Counted from the stretch's first letter, positions 33,088-42,161 are shown. The stretch: 64,000 bases of DNA from Cohnella phaseoli (GCF_003386235.1 NZ_QRDZ01000019.1:62001-126000), one strand, 5' to 3'. Notes: generated from the sequence alone by a model not told the origin. Program-made: numbers and translations.

Positions 33088-33962
33088 GCGGACACCTCCC
33101 TGGACCTTAGGAGTTTGACGAACACCATGGTTACGGCGGAAATGACCACAAAGGAGATAACGCCAAGCGCGGCCGCCTTGCCGAACAGCGACTCCGCGAA
33201 GGCCATCCGAAACATCTCGAACATGAGCGTTCTCGTCGATTTGCCCGGACCGCCCTGCGTCATCGTGTAAATGTAGTCGAATTGCTTAAGGCCGTTAATG
33301 AGTCCCAGCGTCACGTTGATCGTCACGGCGGCGGCCAGCAGCGGAAGCTTGATCCGACGGATCAACTGCCAGCCGTTCGCGCCGTCCATGCGCCCCGCTT
33401 CCTCCAGCTCCGCCGGCACGGATTGAAGTCCGGCCAAATAAATGATCATCGTTCCCCCGAAGCCTTTCCATACGTCGACGGCCATCGTTGCCCACAGGGC
33501 GGTGGAGGCGTCGCCGAGCAGGTTCAGCTCCCAGCCTCCGAGACCGATTTTGTTCAGCAGTGCAGCTAGCAGACCATAATCGGGCAAATAAATAAAGCCC
33601 CAAATAAAGCCGACCACGATCGTGCTGAACAAGGTCGGAACGTAGGCAAACGTTCGGTAAAGCCCGCTCAGTCGAAGCTTGGCGTTAAGCCCCATCGCTA
33701 AAGCCAGCGCCAGAACGTTGGTCGCGATAACGCTTCCGATCGTGTAGACGAGCGTATTTTTCATAGCGTTGGCGAGCGTTCCGTCTTTGAGAAGATACTC
33801 GTAATTTTGGAAGCCGACATACCGGTATTGGGTATCGAATCCGTTCGAATTCGTCAGGCTGTAGTAAAAGGTGAGAAGGACCGGACAGATCCAGAAGGTG
33901 ACGTACACGGCCAAGGCCGGCACGGCGAACCAGTACATTCTTTTCTTAAAAGCCTCGCTCAT
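33084..33962 (-). CDS. MalF/UgpA-like carbohydrate ABC transporter permease, system II
   Basis: The 292-residue membrane protein opens 'MYWFAVPALAVYVTFWICPV', typical of UgpA-type CUT1 permeases, and has the EAA loop 'ELEEAGRMDGANGWQLIRRI'. It is the partner of the permease encoded at 32251-33087. ATG at 33962 lies behind AAGGAG. System II thus uses ordinary CUT1 permeases, unlike the LplB/YtcP pairs of systems I, III and IV. Confidence 0.9.
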   Translation of the reverse strand: MSEAFKKRMYWFAVPALAVYVTFWICPVLLTFYYSLTNSNGFDTQYRYVGFQNYEYLLKDGTLANAMKNTLVYTIGSVIATNVLALALAMGLNAKLRLSGLYRTFAYVPTLFSTIVVGFIWGFIYLPDYGLLAALLNKIGLGGWELNLLGDASTALWATMAVDVWKGFGGTMIIYLAGLQSVPAELEEAGRMDGANGWQLIRRIKLPLLAAAVTINVTLGLINGLKQFDYIYTMTQGGPGKSTRTLMFEMFRMAFAESLFGKAAALGVISFVVISAVTMVFVKLLRSREVSA

Positions 33963-33977
33963 AGCTGCTCCTTCCTA

Positions 33978-34002
33978 AGGGCGGCCGGGGATCGGCCGCC
34001 CT
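33978..34002 (-). terminator. intercistronic hairpin after the binding-protein gene, system II
   Basis: AGGGCGGCCG-GGGAT-CGGCCGCCCT is a very stable 10-bp hairpin in the gap between the binding protein and the permeases, without a U-run. It probably protects the upstream message. Confidence 0.6.
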
Positions 34003-34010
34003 CTCGACTC

Positions 34011-35333
34011 CTACTGCTGCTGCTGGGCCATTAGCTCGGACAGCTTCAGATCGGCCGCCTTGGCCACGCCTTCGACCGTTTCCTTGCCGCTGATCATCTC
34101 CTGGACTTTGGCGCACAGCTCGTCGGACAATCCGCCCGGCCAAGCCTGGTTGCTGAAGTACCAGGACGGGCTCGTCTGGAACAGCCGGTAGTATTCGTCG
34201 AACACCTCGCCGCCTTGGAAATCCACACCTTTGTAGGACGGAACCTGCCCTACGTTGTACTCCACCCATGCTTTGAATAGCGGGGATTCGCCGTCGTACA
34301 TGTACTCCATAATTTGGACGATCGTATCGTAATGCTCCGTCTTCGCGTTGATGAACGTTCCTCCGCTAGGCGCCGCGGACAAGCCGATCGACTCGCCCGG
34401 ATCGTTGCCCGGCAGCGGGAAAAATCCGCGATCGAAGTCGACTGCGCCCTTCTGCGTGAGGTTGGACTGCGACCAGTTGCCGTCGATCGTCATGGCGGCT
34501 TTGCCGTCGATGAATAGCTGCTGGGCCTGCGTGTTGCCTGCGCCAAGAGAGTTCTTCTGGACGAATCCGCGATCGTACAGCGTTTTGTATTTCGTCAGCA
34601 CTTCCTGCCATTTCGGGTCGGCAAAGCTCTGCTCTCCCGCCAACAGCTTGGCGTCGAAATCGTTCTCCTGCGGATACACGATCGAGGCCGCCAGCTGATA
34701 CAAGCCGAACTGCGCAACGAAGCCGTCTTTGTCCCCGGAGACGAGCGGCTGTATGCCGGCGTCCTGAAGCTTCTGGCAGGCGGCGAGGAAAGCTTCCCAA
34801 TCCCCGGGAATTTCCGTGATGCCGGCCTGCTCGAACAGCGATTTGTTGTAATAGACTCCGAGAATGTTAACTCCGGACGGAATAGCATATTGCTTGCCAT
34901 CGACGGCAAAAGCGTCCACGACGCCGGAATTAAACTTGTCCAGCACCGACAGCCCGGTAATTTCCTTCGCATAGCCCGGCTTCACGACGTCCAGCGCCTG
35001 CATTTTCGGCCAGTAGAAGAAGATGTCGGGTCCGCCGCCCGTCGCCATTCTCGCTTTCAGAGTCGTAATGTATTGCTCGTTCGGAAGCGTCTCGGATTGG
35101 ATCGTGACGTGGGGGAATTTCTCTTTGACCAGCTCCGGGAAGATCTCCGTATTGAAATCCTTCTTATCCGTCGAAGCGTTCCCGGGTCCCAGCATCGTAA
35201 TCGTGATCGGTTCGTTTTCTGGTTTCGGGGAATTGGCACCGCTTCCATTATTGGCGGAATTGTCGCCTTTACCGCATGCGGCCAAGGCAAATGCCAGCAC
35301 AATCGCCAGCGCCGTTACTAAGCTTTTTCTCAT
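34011..35333 (-). CDS. family 1 extracellular sugar-binding lipoprotein, system II
   Basis: The 440-residue protein has a lipoprotein signal with lipobox 'FALAAC', then a family 1 solute-binding fold ('ITITMLGPGNASTDKKDF', 'MATGGGPDIFFYWPKMQAL', 'AMTIDGNWSQSNL', 'FFPLPGNDPGESIG'). It is shorter than the LplA-type proteins of the other systems. ATG at 35333 directly precedes the signal peptide; a start 23 codons upstream adds a non-signal leader. A TATAAT box (35409-35414) lies in the gap to the response regulator gene, so the transporter operon has its own promoter. Confidence 0.92.
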   Translation of the reverse strand: MRKSLVTALAIVLAFALAACGKGDNSANNGSGANSPKPENEPITITMLGPGNASTDKKDFNTEIFPELVKEKFPHVTIQSETLPNEQYITTLKARMATGGGPDIFFYWPKMQALDVVKPGYAKEITGLSVLDKFNSGVVDAFAVDGKQYAIPSGVNILGVYYNKSLFEQAGITEIPGDWEAFLAACQKLQDAGIQPLVSGDKDGFVAQFGLYQLAASIVYPQENDFDAKLLAGEQSFADPKWQEVLTKYKTLYDRGFVQKNSLGAGNTQAQQLFIDGKAAMTIDGNWSQSNLTQKGAVDFDRGFFPLPGNDPGESIGLSAAPSGGTFINAKTEHYDTIVQIMEYMYDGESPLFKAWVEYNVGQVPSYKGVDFQGGEVFDEYYRLFQTSPSWYFSNQAWPGGLSDELCAKVQEMISGKETVEGVAKAADLKLSELMAQQQQ

Positions 35334-35408
35334 CTCGGACAAGCCCTCCCTATGATTGTCGATGCTCGTATGTGTTGCGGCAAGCTCGCCCTTACTGTGC
35401 ACAAGTCG

Positions 35409-35450
35409 ATTATAATCGAGAATTCGGAACAGGATTTTGGCATTTGGGGT
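35409..35450 (-). promoter_or_regulatory. likely promoter of the system II transporter operon
   Basis: On the minus strand a perfect TATAAT (35409-35414) has no clear -35 box. No GTAAAC/GGTAAC pair is present at the distance seen in system I; instead an AAAAAAAGTACACCCC segment lies upstream. This suggests activation by a regulator with another recognition sequence, presumably the adjacent one. Confidence 0.4.
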
Positions 35451-35466
35451 GTACTTTTTTTGGGGA

Positions 35467-37047
35467 CTAGCGCCGCCGGGATTGTCGATAGGCTTGCGGA
35501 GTATCGCCTGTCGATTTCTTGAAAATCCGAATCAAATACTTGTCGTTGCTGTAGCCGACCAGTCTGGCGATACGGTCGAGCGGGTAATCGGTTCGTTCCA
35601 GCAGCTCCTTCGCCTTGGCGATTCGCTTGGCCGATAGAAACTCCGACAGGTTCATGCCGGTCTTTTCCTTGAAAATGTAGCTGCAATAGCTGGCGTTAAC
35701 GAAGAATCGCTGCGCCAGCTTCTGCAGCGACAGGTCCTCGTGGTAATGGGCTTCAATATAGCTTTGAAGCTTGCGGACCAGACTGTGGGACGAGTCCGCG
35801 CCGGATGAGCGGAGCGGCGATTCGATCGCTTGCAGAAGCTCCTGCATGTATTCGCTCAACCGTCTGCTGTCGTATCCTTCGTCTATTATGACATCCGCAT
35901 TCTTCGCCCAATCGTGAGGCGCGAGCAGAAGCTCCTGGCGCGCCGCGTTCATTATCGCTTCGATCAGCTGCCGGCATCGGGACTTGGCTTCGCTCCAAGT
36001 CATGGCGTCTCGGAATAAAGCATCGTCTAACTCCTTCGCCGCCTTATCCGCCGACCCAGACTCCAGCAAATAAACGAGCCGATCCGTTTCCTCCCATCGC
36101 TCCGACTTTGCGGGCTGACGCTCGTAGCTGCCGTAGCCGTACATCGTATCTGCGGAACAGGCGTCCATCGCCGAACGACATTCCAGATAAGCTTCGTGAA
36201 GCTGCCCCAGATCCCGCTTCGGTAGACTTGCGGCGATCAGAAGTCGGCTTTCGGTCTTATCGTCCACGTGCGCCCCCATCATCCATTGCTTAGCCAGCTT
36301 ATGGACGCGCTCAGAGTCGTCCAACGAATTCAACGGCACAACGAGATAAAGCCATGCCTCCACCGAACCCGGAATGAGGGCAAGCTCCGAAGAGAACTCC
36401 TGCTGCTCCTGAAGCAGCTCGGCAAGTCGACGCAAGTCTGTCCTCTGTGCATTCTGAGCATCGGTTGCATACTGCGACAACAGCATGTAGCGCTTGATCG
36501 ACTGCAGCGCGCGGCCCCGATGCGACTGAAACTCTGCAGAAGCCGCTCCATGTCTTCCCGATTCGATCTGAACGCGGCACAGCTCCAAATCGTATTGTTC
36601 GTGCAAGCGTTCCTGCTCGGCCTGCATGTCGTCGAGCTTCTCCCGCAAACCTTTGGACGCCGCAGCCGCTTCGATCGCCTCGATCGCTTTTGCCATAACC
36701 GCCTGAACCTCCTCGCGGCTGAACGGCTTGAGCAAATAGCCCGCGACCTGCGCTTCGATTGCACCCATCATATACTCGTAATCTTTGTAGCCGCTAACGA
36801 CGATCATCTGCTTGTCCGAATAGCTCTGCTTCAGCAGGGCAAGCAGCTCCCGACCGTCCACTCCCGGCATGCGCATATCCGTCACGATAATTTGCGGGTC
36901 CCGTTCGGCGATGAGAGCCAGCGCCTCTCTCCCGTTGTTCGCTTCTCCTACGCAGAGCAGTCCGAGCGACTCGGCGAAGCTGTCGATTTTACTGCGTATG
37001 CCGCTGCGAATGAGCGGCTCGTCGTCCACGATGACATAGCTGTACAT
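35467..37047 (-). CDS. YesN-type AraC-family response regulator, system II
   Basis: The 526-residue protein has a receiver domain ('VIVDDEPLIRSGI', phospho-acceptor in 'IIVTDMRMPGVDG', canonical Lys-Pro in 'YLLKPFSREE'), a coiled linker and a C-terminal double HTH ('LAQRFFVNASYCSYIFKEK' and 'IARLVGYSNDKYLIRIFKK'). It keeps the usual Lys-Pro pair that the other three regulators of this window lack. ATG at 37047 follows GGGAG. It starts 31 bp behind the kinase stop codon, so the pair is co-transcribed and acts on the transporter promoter. Confidence 0.9.
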   Translation of the reverse strand: MYSYVIVDDEPLIRSGIRSKIDSFAESLGLLCVGEANNGREALALIAERDPQIIVTDMRMPGVDGRELLALLKQSYSDKQMIVVSGYKDYEYMMGAIEAQVAGYLLKPFSREEVQAVMAKAIEAIEAAAASKGLREKLDDMQAEQERLHEQYDLELCRVQIESGRHGAASAEFQSHRGRALQSIKRYMLLSQYATDAQNAQRTDLRRLAELLQEQQEFSSELALIPGSVEAWLYLVVPLNSLDDSERVHKLAKQWMMGAHVDDKTESRLLIAASLPKRDLGQLHEAYLECRSAMDACSADTMYGYGSYERQPAKSERWEETDRLVYLLESGSADKAAKELDDALFRDAMTWSEAKSRCRQLIEAIMNAARQELLLAPHDWAKNADVIIDEGYDSRRLSEYMQELLQAIESPLRSSGADSSHSLVRKLQSYIEAHYHEDLSLQKLAQRFFVNASYCSYIFKEKTGMNLSEFLSAKRIAKAKELLERTDYPLDRIARLVGYSNDKYLIRIFKKSTGDTPQAYRQSRRR

Positions 37048-37078
37048 GATTGGCCTGCTCCCTTCTTGACTCTTAACT

Positions 37079-38896
37079 CTACGGCTTGAGCTTCGGTACG
37101 CGGACACGAACGTTCGTGCCCTGGCCCGGCTTGCTATCTACTTCGATTCCGGCTTCTTGCGACGCTTCGCCGTAATACAAGCGAATGCGCGAGTGAATGT
37201 TGGATACGCCGATGCCGCCCTTATCTCTGCGGCCCATCTCCGTGAAGCGAGGCGGCACTTTAAGCTGACGCCGAAGCTGCTCTAGCTGCTTCTCCGTCAT
37301 CCCCGATCCGTCGTCGCGAATATCGATCTCAAGCGAGTCGTCGTTCATCCGCCCCGAAATCGTAATTTTCCCCGGCCCCTCTTTCGTCTCCAGACCATGA
37401 TAGATCGCATTTTCCACCAAAGGCTGCAGGATGAGCTTCAATATTTTTTCCTCGCGTGCATGTTCGTCGATCTCAATTTCAAAAACCAGCCTGTCCCCGT
37501 AGCGCATCTTCTGGATCGTCAAGTAATTCAGCACATGGGTAAGCTCGTCCCGCAGCCGTACCTGCTCGCTGTCCGTCTTGATGCTGTAACGGAACATATC
37601 GCCCAGAGCCTTCGTAATGACCGTGATGCTAACGACGCCTTCCACGTCCGCGATGCTGTTGATCGACTCCAAGGTGTTGTACAGAAAATGAGAGTTGATC
37701 TGCGCCTCCAGCGCCCTCATCTGGGAATCCAGCACAATGATCCGGTTCTGATAACGCTCCTTAATTATCGCCTTGTTCTCCGCAATCATTGCGTTGTACT
37801 CATTGTACAAGGTCGCGATCTCGTCGCTGCCCTGCAGGTATTTGTTGTTCAGGAGCACCTCATTGGACTTCTCCGACTTCATGATGCGGCTCAAGTTGAC
37901 GATTGGCCTCGTGACCATGCGCGACAGGAAAAAGGAAATCGCCCAGAACATGATGCAGCAGGTGGCCGCTATCGCGATCAGCACGTTGCGCACGGGAACG
38001 AACTGGTTCTCCAATGCCGCCATCGACACCCGGAGGACGAGCTTCCACTCGTAATTCGGAAACGTTTTGAAGATCGTCAGCCATTCGCCCTTGTCGTCCA
38101 TGAACTGCCCGGCCTCTTTGCCAGACAGCAGCTCTTCGCCGCTCGCCGATAGAGGTACGCCCTCCTTCCCTTCCGAGCTGTCGTATTCGATGCGTCCGTC
38201 CAAGCCCGTAATGAACATAGCGGACTGCTGCGGAAGTATGTTTTTGTCGATGCCGCCGAACAGCTCCAGATTGCAGTCGATCAGGACGACGCCTAACGGC
38301 TCGTTCGTCGTCGGGTCAACGATCAGACGAGAAAATGAAACCGACGGCTTGGCCGACATCGAATAGTCCTTGCGTCCGATATCGCTTACATAAATTCCGT
38401 CCTCCAGCGTTCTTTTGTACCAGTCCGCCCCCTCAGGACGGTACCCTAGCAGCAAATCATTGTCCGTTCTGGCGTAGTAGAAGGAGTTGCCCCCTGCGGC
38501 AAACAAATAAATTCCGTTCATATAGCGATGCGTATAGAGCAGACTCTCGAACAGAAACTTCAAGTCCCGATGGCTCTGAAGCAGCTCGAAGCTGTTCAAA
38601 TCGTCGGTGTACGCCTTGTGCCTCCGCAAAATGTCGATGATTGAACGATTGTCTGGCGAATAGGGCTGGTAGGCAAACGTCTGGCTCACACCCGCGATCT
38701 CGTCTAAGGCATCGCCGAGCTTGTTCATGCTGCTATCCAGTAAGTTGGCGGCGGTCGCGCTCACCTGACGATGAATAAGATCCGAGTATCCCCTGTAAGA
38801 CACGACGGTGATAAGGATGATCGGAAGGAGCGAGATACCCAGGAAAATCGCGAACAGCTTATGCTTGATGCTGAATTTGTGCCGAATCGCTCTCAT
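37079..38896 (-). CDS. YesM-type sensor histidine kinase, system II
   Basis: The 605-residue kinase has helix 'LFAIFLGISLLPIILITVV' near the N-terminus, an extracytoplasmic dCache-like sensor (about 40-290, with 'DWYKRTLEDGIYVSDIGRKD'), a second helix ('IAIAATCCIMFWAISFFLS'), HAMP, then 'LEAQINSHFLYNTLESI' with the phospho-accepting His, N-box 'ILQPLVENAIYHGLE' and G-box 'IDIRDDGSGM'. It would sense an external sugar or its binding protein and phosphorylate the adjacent regulator. ATG at 38896 lies close behind GGGGG, so the start is only moderately certain. Confidence 0.9.
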   Translation of the reverse strand: MRAIRHKFSIKHKLFAIFLGISLLPIILITVVSYRGYSDLIHRQVSATAANLLDSSMNKLGDALDEIAGVSQTFAYQPYSPDNRSIIDILRRHKAYTDDLNSFELLQSHRDLKFLFESLLYTHRYMNGIYLFAAGGNSFYYARTDNDLLLGYRPEGADWYKRTLEDGIYVSDIGRKDYSMSAKPSVSFSRLIVDPTTNEPLGVVLIDCNLELFGGIDKNILPQQSAMFITGLDGRIEYDSSEGKEGVPLSASGEELLSGKEAGQFMDDKGEWLTIFKTFPNYEWKLVLRVSMAALENQFVPVRNVLIAIAATCCIMFWAISFFLSRMVTRPIVNLSRIMKSEKSNEVLLNNKYLQGSDEIATLYNEYNAMIAENKAIIKERYQNRIIVLDSQMRALEAQINSHFLYNTLESINSIADVEGVVSITVITKALGDMFRYSIKTDSEQVRLRDELTHVLNYLTIQKMRYGDRLVFEIEIDEHAREEKILKLILQPLVENAIYHGLETKEGPGKITISGRMNDDSLEIDIRDDGSGMTEKQLEQLRRQLKVPPRFTEMGRRDKGGIGVSNIHSRIRLYYGEASQEAGIEVDSKPGQGTNVRVRVPKLKP

Positions 38897-39006
38897 CCCC
38901 CGTCCATTTGGCTTTTTGGAATTGATTATAGTGGAACGGGCTGCCGGGGACCAATACTTTTTTTAATGGCGTTAATTGCGGCATAGCAAAAATAGCACTG
39001 AACGAC

Positions 39007-39048
39007 AAAAAACACCGAGCATGCAGAATTAAGCTGCATCCACGGTGC
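39007..39048 (-). terminator. rho-independent terminator after the YdjO-like gene
   Basis: CACCG-TGG-ATGCAG and CTGCAT-GCT-CGGTG form a long stem followed by TTTTTTG on the minus strand. It lies 140 nt after the stop codon at 39188. Confidence 0.75.
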
Positions 39049-39187
39049 TTCCGCGTCCAAACTTGTGATTTGTTAGCCAGTATACCATTCATTAAGCAAA
39101 AGATGTAGTTTTTTTAGGAAATCGCGTTATCCGCTCACTTCCCCCGCTCTTGCTACGTACATGTCTATAGCTCAACCCGCCGCAAGC

Positions 39188-39406
39188 TCACACTTTAAGC
39201 TGGTTAGGACTTGTATTCTCGATCATGGCAAGCATTTTTTCGCTTCTGACCATTTCGGTTTTGCATTGGGGACAGATGGGAACGATGGAAAACGTGAAAT
39301 TATCTCTCATCCAACCCTTGCAGTTCTCTCCGGGGCACGTCCAAATTGCGGTGATTTCTTCCGGCAGCTCTTCCAACGGTCTTTTCCGAGAATAATACAA
39401 GTACAT
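39188..39406 (-). CDS. YdjO-like small zinc-ribbon protein
   Basis: The 72-residue protein has two cysteine pairs (TCPGENCKGWMRDNF and CPQC) that fit a small zinc ribbon. The pattern resembles Bacillus YdjO, annotated in databases as a cold-inducible protein of unknown action. It follows the cold-shock gene on the same strand, from which a terminator separates it. The ATG sits close behind GAGGGA. Confidence 0.75.
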   Translation of the reverse strand: MYLYYSRKRPLEELPEEITAIWTCPGENCKGWMRDNFTFSIVPICPQCKTEMVRSEKMLAMIENTSPNQLKV

Positions 39407-39439
39407 TCCCTCTTTCTATTTTGAAATGGAGGCAGCGGT

Positions 39440-39474
39440 AAAAAAAATGCCCCAAACGCTTGGTTCGGGGCAAG
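39440..39474 (-). terminator. rho-independent terminator after the cold-shock gene
   Basis: TTGCCCC and GGGGCA form the stem, followed by TTTTTTTT on the minus strand, directly behind the stop codon at 39482. Confidence 0.9.
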
Positions 39475-39481
39475 TCCTTAT

Positions 39482-39682
39482 TTACAGCTTGACGACATTC
39501 TCGGCTTGCGGGCCGCGGTTGCCTTGAACGATGTTGAATTCGACCCGTTGACCTTCGTCCAAAGCTTTGTAACCGTCGCCGACGATTGCGCTGAAATGAA
39601 CGAATACGTCGTTGCCGCCTTCAACTTCGATAAAGCCGAAGCCTTTGTCTGCGTTAAACCATTTTACTGTTCCCGATTCCAT
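39482..39682 (-). CDS. CspA-family cold-shock protein
   Basis: The 66-residue OB-fold protein begins 'MESGTVKWFNADKGFGFIEV', with the RNP1 motif KGFGFI and RNP2 motif VFVHF. It binds single-stranded RNA and DNA and melts RNA structure, especially after cold shock. ATG at 39682 follows AAGGTGG; the in-frame start four codons earlier overlaps that site. The leader is about 130 nt long and contains a two-tier hairpin (39739-39798), suggesting post-transcriptional control. Confidence 0.95.
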   Translation of the reverse strand: MESGTVKWFNADKGFGFIEVEGGNDVFVHFSAIVGDGYKALDEGQRVEFNIVQGNRGPQAENVVKL

Positions 39683-39738
39683 ACTGATGACCACCTTATT
39701 AGTATTTACATGATCTTCTTATTCGATTAAAAATAAAA

Positions 39739-39798
39739 AATTCACATAGTGTACAAGGTTATTAACATAAAAGAATAACCCTCTACGTTATGTGAATT
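39739..39798 (-). promoter_or_regulatory. two-tier hairpin with U-run in the cold-shock gene leader
   Basis: Outer arms AATTCACATA (39789-39798) and TATGTGAATT (39739-39748) and inner arms GGTTATT/AATAACC form a stacked stem-loop in the transcript, followed by TTTTTTATTTTT. It resembles a terminator placed inside the leader, about 50 nt upstream of the start codon. It could act as a temperature-sensitive attenuator. Confidence 0.55.
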
Positions 39799-39821
39799 TG
39801 TCCATAAGTTCTATAAATTTC

Positions 39822-39850
39822 ATTATAAACCATCGCACTACAAATAGCAA
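39822..39850 (-). promoter_or_regulatory. promoter of the cold-shock gene
   Basis: On the minus strand TTGCTA (39845-39850) and TATAAT (39822-39827) are spaced by exactly 17 bp, a good vegetative promoter. Confidence 0.7.
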
Positions 39851-40012
39851 GCATCAATTTGACTAACTGGCCATTGGCCAAGGAATCCCGTTCTGACAAC
39901 GACCAAAAGCTTCACCATCGAACCATACGTCGAAAAATTCCCATTCCCCCCGCCTTCCGCAATTGCTACAATGGAACTTATATGGAAAAAGGAAGAGAAC
40001 GGAGGAACGACA

Positions 40013-41335
40013 ATGGCTCGGGAAAGCTTCGACAAAGAGGTACAGTTTCTCAGGCTGCTTGCGTTGGCCGGAGGGGCCTATTCCAGGCAGCAATTCGCCT
40101 CCCGTCTGGGCATTTCCGTACATACGTATGACAAGACGCTCCGCTATCTCAAGGATATGAGAACGTCTCTTCAGCCTCTCTCCGCTAATCAGGAATCCGA
40201 CCTCACGGAAGGGCTTCGCTATAATCACTATGAATCTGCCGACCCGCTGCTGCTGTTTCTGTTCCGGGCCAAATCGCTCAAGGAGTCGGAAAGCGTGCGG
40301 CTCTCTCTAACGATCACCCTTTTGCAGGATCGGGAGCTGACCGCCAAGGAGCTTCTGGACGAGTGCAGCGACAACATGCCTCTGGATTTCCCATGCCCTG
40401 ACGAGAAAACCATTCGCGGCGATCTAAAGTACCTTGAAGAGGTCGGAGTTATCACTCGCTGCGAAGGCGGTCGTCCTTATCGCTACAGAGCGGCCAACGA
40501 TTTGGTCGATCATCTGTCCGACGATGAGCTGCTTGATCTGTACGATTACGTGGACGTCATGGCCAACACGCAAGTCCCGGCGGTTCAAGGCTATCTGCTG
40601 CGCGATACGCTGAAGAAGGCGCTCGGTAAACGCGGCTTCTCTCCCGAAACGTCGGAAACTCATCTGTACAAGTACCACTACCATTCTCGCATTTTGGACG
40701 AAGCGCATTTGCATACCGTTTTTCAAGCGATTCGCGAGCGGAGACGGCTGCAGTTTCTCTATCTATCTCCCAAAAAGGGTAAAAACTACGCCTCGAAAAA
40801 TACCAATCCACTGTTTGAGCGGGATACGGAAGGCAGCGACGAAACGACGCTCCCCCTGCTCGTGATCTACGACCATCAATACGGACGCTGGTATCTGATC
40901 GGCCACAGCTCCAAGCTCGGCTTGATGAAATACCGTATGGAGGGACTGACGCAGATCGAGATTGGCGATGCCGTGGAGGAGACGCAATTCACCAGTCAGC
41001 TTGCCCGCGCGCAAGAACAGTTGGAGCGAAGCTGGGTGACGGACACGCTGCGTCCGGTGAAGGTCGTGGCCCGTTTCTACAATCCCGACCGCGCGGGAGC
41101 TAACTTCATTCGGGATCGCGTTGAAGCGCAGGGCCAGTGGGGCACGATTCGCGAGGAGACGGAGGCAACCTTTCTGTACGAGATTACAGTTAACGGCATT
41201 TACGAAATCAAGCCTTGGCTCAGAAGCTTCGGATCAAGCTGCGAGGTGCTGGAGCCCGCTTGGCTTCGCAAAGAGATGATCGCGGAATGGGAGGAGATTC
41301 GGAACAATTATGAATCCGTTCGAGAAGATTTTTAA
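40013..41335 (+). CDS. WYL-domain transcriptional regulator, first of a pair
   Basis: The 440-residue protein has an N-terminal helix-turn-helix ('YSRQQFASRLGISVHTYDKTL', about residues 20-50), a linker that may include a second winged helix, and a WYL domain (about 260-340, with 'YDHQYGRWYLIGHSS' as the ligand-binding motif), then a C-terminal extension. WYL proteins sense nucleic acids or nucleotides and control DNA-damage or defence genes; the target here is unknown. ATG at 40013 follows GGAGGAACGACA. It overlaps the next WYL gene by 26 bp, so the two are translationally coupled and may act as a heteromer, as PafB and PafC do in actinobacteria. Confidence 0.85.
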   Translation: MARESFDKEVQFLRLLALAGGAYSRQQFASRLGISVHTYDKTLRYLKDMRTSLQPLSANQESDLTEGLRYNHYESADPLLLFLFRAKSLKESESVRLSLTITLLQDRELTAKELLDECSDNMPLDFPCPDEKTIRGDLKYLEEVGVITRCEGGRPYRYRAANDLVDHLSDDELLDLYDYVDVMANTQVPAVQGYLLRDTLKKALGKRGFSPETSETHLYKYHYHSRILDEAHLHTVFQAIRERRRLQFLYLSPKKGKNYASKNTNPLFERDTEGSDETTLPLLVIYDHQYGRWYLIGHSSKLGLMKYRMEGLTQIEIGDAVEETQFTSQLARAQEQLERSWVTDTLRPVKVVARFYNPDRAGANFIRDRVEAQGQWGTIREETEATFLYEITVNGIYEIKPWLRSFGSSCEVLEPAWLRKEMIAEWEEIRNNYESVREDF

Positions 41336-42140
41336 CTATCAGATTCTCTCCCGGCTGGACGAGTCGGATGCCCTCGCCCTTACTTCGCAGGAACGGACAT
41401 GGCTCCGAACGGCGCTGGCTCATAGCTCCTCTGTGGTAGCCTTTACTCCAGGTACGCTGGAGAAGCTCAATCGCATCCTGCAAAACAAACCGGGAATCAA
41501 CCACCGGGATTTCATTGTTGAAAAGGCCAAAAATGCCGAACGCCAAGTCTATCACCCGCTCCTGCGCTCATTGAGACGAATGATCATGCAGGATAAAGGC
41601 ATGCTGCTCACTTCCCGGATCAAGCACGGAGGAACGAAGGCGAATCAACCGGGCCTTCCCGTCAAGCTGGAATATAGCATGGTCAAGAGAGAATGGTATT
41701 TGCTCTGGTACAGCACGCGGGGGCGCTCCTTCATGGCGACCAAGCTGCAAAGCATTGTTTCGGTCGAAGAAACCCTCCTCCCTCCCGAACGGGTCGAGGA
41801 ACTGCGGGCCCGAGTAGCGGCGCACTTGGAGAAACGCAAGGAGCAGGCCGTCATTGAAGTCGTCCGAACCTACAACGCCGAGCTGTCGCGAATTTTGTAC
41901 GCCTTCTCCTGCTTCGATAAGTCGGTGAGCTTCGAGGAGGAGGAAAACCGCTACCTCATTCATGTAACTTACTTAGCGGATGAGAGCGAGTTTCTGCTGT
42001 CCAAAATCCGTTTTCTCGGGCTGCGGGTCAAAATTGTGGAGGGCGACGGCCTGCGCAAGCGGATGCTGGAATCGGCGGAGAAGGCTTTGGCGCGTTATGG
42101 CAGCTCGGACGATATTGCCATAAGAAAGCCGGCCCCTTGA
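41310..42140 (+). CDS. WYL-domain protein, second of a pair
   Basis: The 276-residue protein has no recognisable N-terminal HTH. Its central region ('LEYSMVKREWYLLWYSTRGRSF' spans the WYL-like core, about residues 110-145) and its C-terminal alpha/beta extension match WYL proteins. It starts inside the 3' end of the previous gene. Lacking an obvious DNA-binding part, it could be the ligand-binding partner of the first protein. A strong hairpin terminator follows. Confidence 0.75.
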   Translation: MNPFEKIFNYQILSRLDESDALALTSQERTWLRTALAHSSSVVAFTPGTLEKLNRILQNKPGINHRDFIVEKAKNAERQVYHPLLRSLRRMIMQDKGMLLTSRIKHGGTKANQPGLPVKLEYSMVKREWYLLWYSTRGRSFMATKLQSIVSVEETLLPPERVEELRARVAAHLEKRKEQAVIEVVRTYNAELSRILYAFSCFDKSVSFEEEENRYLIHVTYLADESEFLLSKIRFLGLRVKIVEGDGLRKRMLESAEKALARYGSSDDIAIRKPAP

Positions 42141-42151
42141 GGCCGGCTTTC
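42125..42151. terminator. bidirectional terminator between convergent genes
   Basis: AAAGCCGGCC-CCTTGA-GGCCGGCTTT is a perfect 10-bp stem overlapping the last codons of the WYL gene. T-rich sequence follows on the plus strand, and the AGAAAG side gives a short U-tract for the minus-strand gene ending at 42162. Confidence 0.75.
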
Positions 42152-42161
42152 GTTCATTTTA

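Noticed and set aside
35409..35450. Counting the system II promoter as a member of the GTAAAC regulon
   Set aside because: No GTAAAC or GGTAAC/GTCAAC half-sites occur at the required distance.
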